Below the pieces are notes generated by a model. The model searched no databases. It was given only the letters and a program-made list of their open reading frames with translations, and was not told where the DNA came from. Position numbers and translations under genes: made by a program. 64,000 nt of DNA, from positions 7,876,417 to 7,940,416 of the forward strand of contig NC_080165.1 in NCBI RefSeq assembly GCF_950295315.1. The letters are read 5' to 3'. Below are positions 36,000 to 47,900 of the stretch, piece by piece (the first letter of the stretch is position 1; each line of letters opens with the position of its first letter). Source of the stretch: Erinaceus europaeus (taxonomy: Eukaryota; Chordata; Mammalia; Eulipotyphla; Erinaceidae).

Positions 36000-38900
36000 A
36001 CACACACAGAGTGAGGAATAAATATATAAATAAAAGCAGTGGGGGTTGGGTGGTAGCGCAGCGGGTTAAGCGCACGTGGTGCAAAGCGCAAGGACCAGAG
36101 TGAGGATTCCGGTTCGAGCCCCTGGCTCCCCACCTGCAGGGGAGTCGTCTCACAAGCGGTGAAGCAGGTCTACAAATGTTTATCTTTCTCTCCCCCTCTG
36201 TCTTCCCCTCTTCTCTCCATTTCTCTCTGTCCTATCCAACAACAACATCAATAATGACAACAATAAAAAACAAGGCAACAAAAGGGGGAAAAATTTTAAA
36301 TAAATAAATAAAAGCAGTGACCAGGCAATTACTGCCCATACTTCACGATCTCCTTACATAAAGGCCCTTTTAGGGAAATAACATGTGGTTTAGAGTATGG
36401 TCTCTGAGAGGTCTTCCAAAGTGAAATTAATGACACATCTTTTGCCTACCGGTGTCTAAATTCAGGTAAGTGAAAACATGTCTCGTTATCTGCTCCACGG
36501 CTGTCTGTCTCAGGAGAAATCTGGATTAAAGGGAGGATGCCATTTCCCTGTAGCACTTCCCCTTTGACTCACCAATTGAGAGGAAGCCTGGCTGGGCGCA
36601 GGTGGCAGGCTGTGGCAGACTGGATGACACTCCGCGATGGAGGGCCTTCCAGGTTCTTCACAGCGTCTCTCACTAGCTTCTGGAACTTACTGAGCTCTTC
36701 CATTTGTGTTGTGAGTAAGAACTGAAGTCCTCTGCAGTCACGGAACCTGATCCCCAAACAAACACCACACACAGAACAGAGAGACCAGATCAATTTCCCT
36801 GATTCAGAAAACGCTCAACAGAATGTTAAAGCAATGGCAGCCTTTCTTCTAGTTACACACGGGTGACTTATGACATTCTCTTACTTCTCCGACATAGAAA
36901 GTTTGTCGATTTGTTGCTTGTAGTTGCAGGTTATTTCATTTCTCACGCGCTGAACAAGCTCCTCTTCAACAGAGAAGTCTATCGCTCTGTGGATCACATT
37001 TAGCCACCAAGGGGAGTTAGGATGAACCTGTTAAAAAAAGGACAAGAACTGACTGATTCATTTTAACAGTGTTCGCTACATTATTTTTTTTACCAGAGGT
37101 GCAGTGAAAAAAATTAAAAGGAAGCAATAAACATTTCTCAAAGGAATTAATTAGCAGGGAGACAAGTATATGTACTCTGTATACAATGGGTGAATGTTAC
37201 CTACTTCCGGACTGCGCACAGCAGCCTGGCCTGGCCTGGCCCTCCCCTCATGAGGAATTTCTGCATCGACAACCATGGAAACTACACCATCTTCTTTCTG
37301 ACAAGCCACAGTTCACTCGGGCTGTGTGCTGCTTTGCCAGCCCCCACCGCACTAGAGGAAGCTCTGGTGCTGTGGTCTTTCTCTCTCTCTCTCTCTCTGG
37401 TTCTCTGCCTCTGCTTAAAGGAGGAGAATAAGGGGGCCGGGTGGTAGCGCAGCAGGTTAAGCGCACCTGGCTCGAAGGATCCTGGTACGAGTCCCCGGCT
37501 CCCCACCTGTGTGTGGGGGGGTCACTTCATAAGCAGTGACGCAGGTCTGCAGGTGTCTTTTTTTAAAAAATTTTATTTATTTATTCCCTTTTGTTGCCCT
37601 TGTTGTTTTATTGTTGTAGTTATTATTGTTGTTGTCGTCGTTGTTGGATAGGACAGAGAGAAATGGAGAGAGGAGGGGAAGACAGAGAGGAGGGGAGAAA
37701 GACAGACACCTGCAGACCTGCTTCACCGCTTGTGAAGCGACTCTCCTGCAGGTGGGGAGCCGGGGTTCGAACCGGGATCCTTATGCCGGTCCTTGTGCTT
37801 TGCGCCACCTGCGCTTAACCCGCTGCGCTACAGCCCGACTCCTGGTGTCTGTCTTTCTATCCCCGTTTCCCCATGTCTCAATTTCTCTCTGTCCTAACCA
37901 ACAACATCACCAATGGCAACAGTAAAGTCAACAAGGGCAACAACGTGAAACAAAAATGGCCTCCAGGAGCAGTGGATTCGTGGTGCAGACACTGAGCCCA
38001 GTGATAACCATGGAGGCAAAAAAAAAAAAAAGGAGAATAAAACTTAAAAAGAGTTGATTCATCTATGCATCTGTTCTTTCAACCGATAAAAAACCACTAA
38101 CAGCAAATCAGGAAGACGGCTGACGGCGGTACCTTTCTTTGGAGCTCACGTATGGTCTGTTGCACAGGCTGCAAAGCTTGCTGGGCTTCTGCGACCTCTG
38201 TGTTGCACTTGCTCATGTAATGCTCTCGGAGCTGTCTAGCCTGTGTTGAGACAGAAATCAACACACTTTCACTCCAGTTCTAGACAAAACGTTACTGTGA
38301 TGCTTTAACAATAATGTGGCCATTTTGGATCATTAAAGCTGCTTAACCCAACTTAAGCTGAAGCCTAAGTTAAGACTATAGTATATTGCAGAGGACCTAA
38401 GACACATGCCAGAAATTCCTAAAACATGTATTTGTAAGAATAAAACTTAACTGAAATTCACGAAGTTTAAGAAATCCTATGGGTTTGCTCTCTAAAATCT
38501 TTAATTTGCTTTCTACAAAAAAAGAAAAATGAAAACAGTTTTATTTAAAATATGAGGCAAGCAAGAGTACCTTTCAGAATATTTTATTGGGGGGGGGGAT
38601 TAATGGCTCACTGTGCAGTGGACACATGGGTACAATTTCTCCCCTCCCCGAGACAGGTATCTGCAAACACCTTCAACCCAATTCAGGGCCTCTTCCACCA
38701 GGCCCTCCAGACTTCTCAAGAGTCCTTTGCTTTGGTGCAAGACACCAAACACAGTCCAAGTTCTACTTTGCGCTTCCCCTCTCTGTCCCTGTTTCAAGTT
38801 CCACCTGTGAGCGAGGTCATCTGGTATTTATTTATCCTTTTCTACTTGGCTTATGTCTCATACCATGATTTCCTTTACCTCTGAGAATTTTGAATTTGAT

Positions 38901-41900
38901 TTAGCTCTAGTTTCTGGGAATGACTTCAGCCTGAAGATACTATTTGAAAAGATGCACTGACACTGTGGACTGTGTTACCTACCCCAGGTCCATGTGGTGA
39001 AGCCTCAACACCCAGTGTGACTGTTCAGGGAAGTGACTGAGTACATACATGCGGCAGGCTTGCACCTGATCCAGTATGACTGTCTGCGTAAGAGGAGAGG
39101 AGACGGGCAGCGGTGTAACTGGTAAGAACACGTTACCATGCGCCAAGGCCCTGGGTTCAAGCTCCCAGTTCCCACCTGTGGGGGGACTTTCACAAATGGT
39201 GAAACGGTGCTGCAGGCAGTCTCTCTGTCTCTTTTCCTCTTTCCTCTTCTCTGTCATTGTCTCTCTGTCCTACTGAGGAGAGTGAGAGAGGGAGAGAGAG
39301 AGAGAGAGAGAGAGAGTGAGGGGGGGGGAAGAGGGGACACCAGGCATGGGTTGCTATCTGCAAGTACACACAAAAGAGATGGTGACAATAACCAAGAGGG
39401 CAGGCGTCACCAAGTGGACTCCTTAAGAGAAACAACCCAGTCTGAGGAATTTTTACTGTGGCAGCCTTAGCAGACTAGTAGAAGAGAGAATTAAATGTTC
39501 TTCCTGACTCAACGTTTCAAGACAAGAAGGATACCATCCTTTGGGAGAGAAAAAAAAAAAAAAAACCAAAAACACGCCAGAAACTTTTCCTTAGCTATCT
39601 CCCAGATAGTGGTCCACCGGGTTAAGTACACACATCACAGTGCGTAAGGACTTGGGTTTGAGCCCCTGGCCCCCACCTGCATGGGGAAAGCTTCAAGAGT
39701 AGTGACACAGAGCTACAGCAGTCTCACTTGTCTCTTTCCCTCTCTATTTCCTCCTCCCCACTTAATTTATCTCTAGCCAATAATAATTAAAGGAAAACAT
39801 TAAAAAAGAAAAAACCCCAAAACAGAAATTTCCCTGGGGGGGGGGGGGCGGCAGTGAAGCACCCAGTTAAGCTCACAGTAGCCTGCACAAGGAAGCAGTT
39901 CAAGCCCCCACTCCCTACCTGCAGGGGGCGCTCTAGGAGCAGACGCAGGCCTGAAGGTGCTCGTCTTCCTTCTCTCCCCCCCATTTCCACCCAGTAGAAT
40001 TAAAGGATAAGAATAAAAAGCTCCATTATGGACACTCATGGGAAACATGACAATTCTTATTTTTCTGCCATTGAAAACTGAAATATTTAACAGGTTCTAG
40101 GAGACTGTCATGAACAGATGATCTGGTATATGGGAGGACAACTGGGAAGGGTTGTGGAGCTGGAAACGGTCGAGTTGGCTGAGTCAGCTGAAACCGCCAA
40201 TATGGAGGCACTTTTCAACTTACAAAAAGGGCAACATTACATGTTATATCGTGGTACCGAGACATCTTTTTGGCTAGCTACATCACTTCCTGGACTTTCA
40301 TGATTTCCTTCGCTGAAGCAAGTGGTTGAAGCGAAAGACTTCTAGGAACTTGGATTTTCCCAAGTTTGGTAGTGCTGTGGTTTTACTTTTTTTTTTTTTT
40401 AAATAATTTTATTTATTTATTCCCTTTTGTTGCCCTTGTTTTTATTGTTGTAGTTATTATTATTGTTGTCATTGTTGGATAGGACAGAGAGAAATGGAGA
40501 GAGGAGGGGAAGACAGAGAGGAGGAGAGAAAGATAGACACCTGCAGACCTGCTTCACCGCCTGTGAAGCGACTCCCCTGCAGGTGGGGAGCCGGGGTTTG
40601 AACCGGGATCCTTATGCCGGTCCTTGTGCTTTGCGCCACCTGCGCTTAACCCACTGCGCTAAAGCCCGACTCCCCTTTTTTTTTTAATAAAGATTTTATT
40701 TATTGATTCATGAGAAACGATAGGAGAGAGAGAGAGAGAAAGAGCCAGACATCACTCTGGTACATGTGCTGCCGGGGACTGAACTTAGGACCTCATGCTT
40801 GAGAGTCCAATGCCTTAACCACTGCACCACCTCCCGGACCACCTTTTTTTTTTTTTTTTTTTGTTTTAAATGGGCCAATGTGGCCTCGTTGGACGGACCT
40901 GTTACTATGGTGCATTTTTCCTTTTTATGTTACAATCTTCCGACTAGTTTCTATGGATGTTTCTTGGATGTGATTATTTGGTTATTAGAACTGCCTCCTA
41001 GTGGCTGGGCTCTCTTTCTTAAGGGACACATAAACCTGCAAGTATGTATGTTACATATACTCTTAACATCCTAACACTCAGACTACCACCACTCAACAGC
41101 AAGAGTAGTACAAAGGCCATGCTTATGAATGTAACGCCACACAGAATAAAGGACACACTTAACAGGTTATATATGTCTCAAACAGATATACTTGCTTGGC
41201 TCTGGTTCTGACATTTCATTTTGATCATTCAGAAGGTAAAAATCCATGGGGGCTTAGCATAAGAGGCTATGCAAATTTACCATGAAATGATGTATGTCTC
41301 TCTCTCCAGTACGACCACCATGAAAACTCAGATATTTATACTGACCTACAGCTTTATCAGATCTGCCCCAGGTCAACAGGGCCTCCCCCCCTCCATTTGT
41401 TGCTTATCTTATGCTGTTGGTTACAAATAGCCTTATCTACAACAAGCAATGACCTTATCATTGTAAGCAAAATTACATGGAACATTTCAAGTAATTTCCT
41501 ACCCAGAATCATATTAGTGGAATCTGCAGTATTCATGGGTTAGGCAAACACCCTGGCTTTTATTTAAATGTTAGATTCACTAGGAAACAACAATTAGTTG
41601 GAGCATGAAGTGTGAAAACAAAACGCATACGTGTAACAATTACCTCTTCTTCAAGTCTGCCATCTCTCAGCGTAGGAGGTATTCCTGGGTGTTTGGCTAC
41701 CAACAATTCCATCAAGTTATGGGTAGCATGAAGTCTCTACGAATACGCAGAATATAAACAGACTTATATTTATCTACCTCTACCCTCCCCCTTACATTCC
41801 TCTAGCCACTGATGCACGTATGAGCAGGTTTTAAGGTTTAGATTCTGAATGGTAAAGAAAAACGTCTAGCTGGGACTCCAGTCTCAAGCTACCACAGTTA

Positions 41901-44900
41901 AAGTGGCCCTTAATCCCTTAATTATATTAAGCTAGAAGGCCAAGTGATCCACGAGACAGAACCAAGAGCTTGAACATCTGAATAAACATTTTAACTCAAA
42001 TATACAATTCTCCCTAGAAGATCTTCAATGATTAAGTGTTAGGAGACCATTACATAGACCAGACTTGATTCAATTTCATCTTTTCTTTCTGACCACATCT
42101 AGACTATGGTGTTGTCAAGGACTGAACCTGGGACCTCTCAGGCATGAAAGTCTATTGCCTAAGTTACTGTGTTATCCCCCAGGTCTCTAATCTCGTTTTT
42201 TGGGGGGTGGTTGTGGTGGTGGTGGCGGCATGGGATGGGATGATTTTCAAAAATCAGGCGAATAATAAGTTGATGTTCACATACAAAAGCCATAAACTGA
42301 ACCATTCTTTAGCATGTAAGTCCTGTCAGCTTTTTTCTAATAGAGGCTGGATTTACCTGGTCAACTAGTAGTCAACAGCAGATAAAAGAAGCGATTCTCC
42401 ATTTGGTGTATTTGAATATACAAATGACCTTGGGCACTTATGAAAAGTGCTGAACACCAAACTTCACCCCAAGAGGTAATATCTCAATCCTTTTTTTTTT
42501 TTTTTTTTTTTTACTTTACGTAGAAAAAAAAAATCTGCAAAAGCCAATCGGACTCTGTACTTTTAAGGCCGTTTAGTTTTACTTACCTGAAGTGAATCAG
42601 TTTTGAGTCTTGCTTTGTGCTCCTCAGATGAACGCAGCACTTCCCTGTACAGCTCTGCGGCCAGAGCATACTCACCTGAAAAAGTGACATTTCTGTTCTT
42701 CACAAAAGGTATGTACTGAGCTCCCAATATTAGTTACTAGTCTACTATATAAAGACGTATACTATCAAAATATTAACAATGACCATAACTACTTATTTTT
42801 AAGAAGAGAAATTTGGTTTGGTTTTGAGTAAGAAAGCTGGTGAGGCTTGAGTGTGGTGCCCATGGCAGAGCCGCTTCTCTATGATGAGGTTGGTTTTCCT
42901 TCTTCCTCTCTTTCTGTCTCTCTGTCTGAAAAAGTTCAGCCTGGAAAGGTGAAGCCCTGGCAATGACGAAAAGAAAAAGGAAAAAAAAAAAAAAAGTTGA
43001 TGGCTCCTTTCCCTATCAGTCAGTCCCACCGAATAAAACAACACTCAAACGTGTTTATCTTAAAGTCACACTGAAAAACAAACTCGATTACCTTTTGATA
43101 CAGTAGTGCAGCAGCTAGACAACTGACTTTCCCTCTCCCTCAAGTGAAAAGATACCAATTACAGTCATGTTGATGCTTGAAATTAAAGGGTGATTTGGGT
43201 CCGTACAGCTGTTGATAGACAAGCATGACCAAATTCACACAGTTCTCAGGAGGGCTGGCAAAACCTTCACTGGTGCGCCTGCTTTGTCAAGCACACGACC
43301 TGGGTTTGAGCCCTTCTGGCAACAAGAGGGATGTTTGGTGATGTGGCATTCTGCCCTGTCTCCCTCCATTCTGTGGCTCAGAGAGCCTGGCACTAACAAA
43401 ACAAAACAAAAAGAAACGAAACGAGTCTGGGCAAAGGTGCATCTGGTTGAGCAAACACATTACAGTGCACAAGGACCAGGGCTCACAAGTAGTGCTGCAG
43501 GTCTGTCTGTCTGTCTCTCTCCCCGCAAACTCCCTTCTCAGTTTCTCTCTGACCTGCCAAAGTGAGAGAGAGCATATGTTCACACGTATCCATAAAGTAG
43601 GGCAAAATATAGACCTGAAAGCGAAAGTACACAGTAGTCTGGAGTGAGGACCCCCCAACACTGCATCTGCATGAGTCCAGCCTTTAGGTCCACGATTGGT
43701 CAACTATTTGTTTGGCTTTATATGTTAACTCTCTTTTCAGCCACCAGGTTCCAGATGCCAGCATGATGCCGACCAGACTTCCCTGGACAGACAACCCCAC
43801 CCATGTGCCCTGGAGCTCCGCTTCCCTAGAGACCCACCCCACTAGGGAAAGAGAGAGACAGGCTGGGAGTATGGACCGACCTGTCAACACCCATGTTCAG
43901 CGGGGAAGCAATTACAGAAGCCAGACCTTCCACCTTCTGCATCCCACAATGACCCTGGGTCCATGCTCCCAGAGGGATAGAGAATGGGAAAGCTATCAGG
44001 GGAGGGGATGGGATACGGAGATCTGGTGGTGGGAACTGTGTGGAGTTGTACGCCACTTTTTTCAATACTTTTTTTTTTGGATTTTTTTTTCTTCTTTCTT
44101 TATTTATTTCCTTTTGTTGCCCTTGTTGTTTTATTGTTGTAGTTATTATTGATGTTGTTGTTGGATAGGACAGAGAGAAATGGAGAGAGGAAGGGAAGAC
44201 AGAGAGGGGGAGAGAAAGACAGACACCTTCAGATCTGCTTCACTTGTGAAGTGACTCCCATGCAGGTGGGAAGCCGGGGGCTTGAACCGGGATCATTACT
44301 CCAGTCCTTGCGCTTAGCGCCACCTGCGCTTAACCTGCTTCGCTACCGCCCGATGTACCCCTCTCATCCTATGGTTTTGTTAATGTCTCCTTTTTAAAAT
44401 AAATTTAAAAATTAAAAAACAAAAAGCTTTAAAAATAAGAAAACCTTTGTGGGCCCCTATAGGACCTTGCCCTCAACTTGGATCAACAATGGTAGAGAAT
44501 GTTCCATCCTCTGAAGGGAGGCTGGACAACATACTCTATGCTACACCTGAGGAAGATGGGTCCTGATATTGGGGCAGCTTGGAACGTTCCTACTCATGAC
44601 CACAGAATGTGAGCTTAGATCTACAGGGATGCAGAGGTCACACAGGCTCCTAAGCTGAATATGGGCCCCAGATCACATCAAATCGATGTGGTTTACAGTC
44701 AACAATATTTATACACCTTTACCATATTAGGGAGCTACTCTCTTCCCTGATTCAGCTTTCTGGTCCTTTTTCCAGCCATGATATCATCTCCCCAGACAAT
44801 AACTTGGATCCACTGGCATATCAGATTTCAGGCTCAGGGGCAAAAAGAAAAAGGAAAAAAAAAAAAAAAACCTAGTATAGCCATAGGCCCTTTAGAATTT

Positions 44901-47900
44901 AACTAAAATATGCCTACTAGCTATCTACAAAATGGAGACCCCCCCCCCCCAATTCTTCATCTGCACTATTCCAGCCTTTAGGTCCATGACTGGTCAACAA
45001 TTTGTTTGGCTTTATATGTTAATTCTCTTTTCAGCCACCAGGTTCCAAATGCTAGCAGGATGCTGAACAGACTTCCCTGGACAGATGAACCCACCAATGT
45101 GTCCTGGAGCCCTGCTTCCCCAGAGCTCCACCCTACTAGGGAAAGAGAGAGGCAGGCTGGGAGTATGGATCCACCTATCAATGCCCATGTTCATCGGGGT
45201 AGCAATTATAGAAGCCAGACCTTCCACCTTCTGCATCCCACAATGACCCTGGGTCCATACTCCCAGAGGGATAAGGTACATTATCAGACAATGCTTTTTT
45301 GGAGGGACTTAATCAGAAATTAATTACAGGTAACATTTTATAGGATGCTAACCACATATCCAGCTAAGCAACAGTGTGGATCTTTTTTTTAAATAAATTT
45401 TTCTAAACAACCAGTAATAATTTCTCTTTTCAGGATGACAAAAACTACCAAGGTAATAAAGTGAAGTCAGCTGAAAAGGGCACTGCTGTACCTCCTGTGA
45501 GGACATAGCATGGCATCTTGTCACAGCTGGAGCCAACATACACACAGTGATCCTCCCTGTTTAAAAAGAGCTGACAAATAACCTTTTCTCTCAGCCTCAT
45601 ATGATCCACAATTTCACAACAGTGAAAAGGAGACAGTAAATCTGAAAAGGGACTAGAAAAACAGGATAAGGGAGGGAGTTCATCTAGCTCAGGGGAAAAG
45701 TCACTTACTCTTGCGAGCATCTAAGCCAAGACAATACCGAATGAAATGAAAAATGCCATTTTGGAGTCAAAATGGGAAACCCACCATTCATTTTTAAGGT
45801 GAACTGTAATACATTATATTCCATTCTAGAAATTCTTAATAGTGAGTCTCAAAGTACTATAGACAGCACAGTATCAATACTTTACAAATATTTAGTTGAT
45901 GACATATTAGATACAAAAAATATCTGGTTAGAAGTCAAAAGACTGGGGGGGAGGGGGCGACAGCATAATGTTATTGCAAAATGACTTTTATGCCTGAGGC
46001 TCTGAAGTCCCAGGTTCAATCATCCCCAGGCCACCACAGCCAGAGCTGAGCAGTGCTCTGGTTAAAAAAAAAAACAAAAAAATATCCAAAGATTAGGATA
46101 AAATTTCTGTTACTTATTAGCAGTAAGCTTTCTGGTATTTAGTTTTCTCATACTGAGATTTGACTATTTCTGCCATAAACAATAATGCGGATAAAAAATG
46201 TATACATGAAACATAAGTTTCTTGCAGACAATTTATTGTTTCTAAGATATAGTTAAAAAAAAATCAAAACTACTTAAAATAGTATGGTCTTTGTTCATAA
46301 GTTTTTAATAAAAGTACACACTGACAATCAAGTATTCTCTACTTTAATTACAATTCCTCCAGCAGTTAATTTTGAAATTGAGCAAGTTCTTTGCTCTTCT
46401 ATTTTCCTTTTAATAGATCCCTGAACTGTTTTTTTTTTACTACTTCATGCTTTTTACTCTGCATTTCTCTTTCTTTTCCTTTCTTTCTCTTTCTCTCCTT
46501 CTTTCTTTTTCTCGTCTATCTTAAGATAGCTTCAGTTTCTTAAATGCACTGAAATACAGGGTTTGAAATCTTTCTAATATAGTGGCTGGCAAAAAGTTCA
46601 AGCCTTTAAAAGCACAGGACTTGGGGGCTCCTGACTTGCCCCCAGTATTAAATGTACTAGTGTTGCTATGACTTCTAGCTCACGTGAAAACAATAAAACA
46701 AATTTCAAAATATTTTTCAGAGCTACGTATTTAGTTCTATAAACTTCCCACATTTTGCCACTGTTGACATATCATGTTTGCTATGTGGATTCATTTCAAA
46801 ATACTTCTCATTGTCTCCTAGATTTATTCTCTATCCAAGAGTTATTTAGTGAGGTTTCACTTAGTTTCTAAGTATATGGTGACTTTCCCAAGGTAGTTTC
46901 TCTGGGGCATCTCATTCTGCTGTTTACAGGGAACATAACTGTTGTATACTTTACATTGGGTTGTCCTAGCTCTCCCCCGCCAAGAGAATTGGATCAGTCC
47001 TGCTAGTTTCACGGGCCTGCTTAGCCCCGCCCCTAGGAACCCCGAAAGGGTTCCAGAGTTCCAGAGTTCGAGAGTTCTTGGCGCCGCCGAGGGGAAAGAG
47101 GCAGCAGAGTTCTGTTTGGTGATCAGTTTGGTTTAGTTTATGAATCGTTGTTCCTGAATAAAGAAATAGAGCTTCCCTGCCCAGCCGTTGTCTCCGCGTC
47201 TCTGTTACCCGCCCATGAAGCTAGCCCGGCCAGCTGGAGCCTCCGAATTTTAACAACAAATGGCGCCCACGTGGACCTGACCTGCGCATCTCTCAGATAA
47301 GTGAAGACAATTTGGCTACCTATGTACTATGGCCTTCTCTTCTGCTTGTGAAGAGATCTCCAAAGGCCTCTGGTATTTCTTCACGAGACTGTTTTGCTGT
47401 TTCTGGAACATTTATCTCTGGACCACTCTGTGGTTTCCACTCGCTCGGGCACACTCAGAACAGACAGAGGAGTCGGGAGGAACCAGCGGGCAAGAGGCGA
47501 GGCGCGGAGCTGCCTTTTCCACCTGGTGGAACAGCTAGCCAGCTGGCTGCGCCCAGACAACCCCGCGCACCGCGCCCGCAGCCCCGCAGCCTGGAGGAGG
47601 CTGACGCCAGCACGCAGGAGCCCGATGCCACCACACAGGAGCCCGACGCCAACACGCAGGAGACCGATGCCACCACGCAGGAGCCCAATGCCAGCACGCA
47701 GGCCAGCCCACAGGAGCCGGCTCTCCACCGCGTGGCACAGGGCACTGGACGTGTGATCCCTCCATGCTGCTCGGCCACTGCGAACAGGGCAGCAGACATG
47801 GCAGGGCTATGGGGCAGGGCCGCGGCAGCCTATCATGGCCGCCACCACTGGGCACCTCGGCCCGCGCCTTCTATAAGGCTGGCCTGCTCGCCCTCGTGCT

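Noticed and set aside
43712..44152. 146-codon plus-strand frame
   Set aside because: The same LINE 3' end as at 17500 and 28515 translated in one frame; recurring because it is a repeat.
47381..47855. Three overlapping minus-strand frames inside the ERV with Cys/Trp-rich repeats
   Set aside because: They are reverse readings of the 21-bp GC-rich array, open in several frames by composition.
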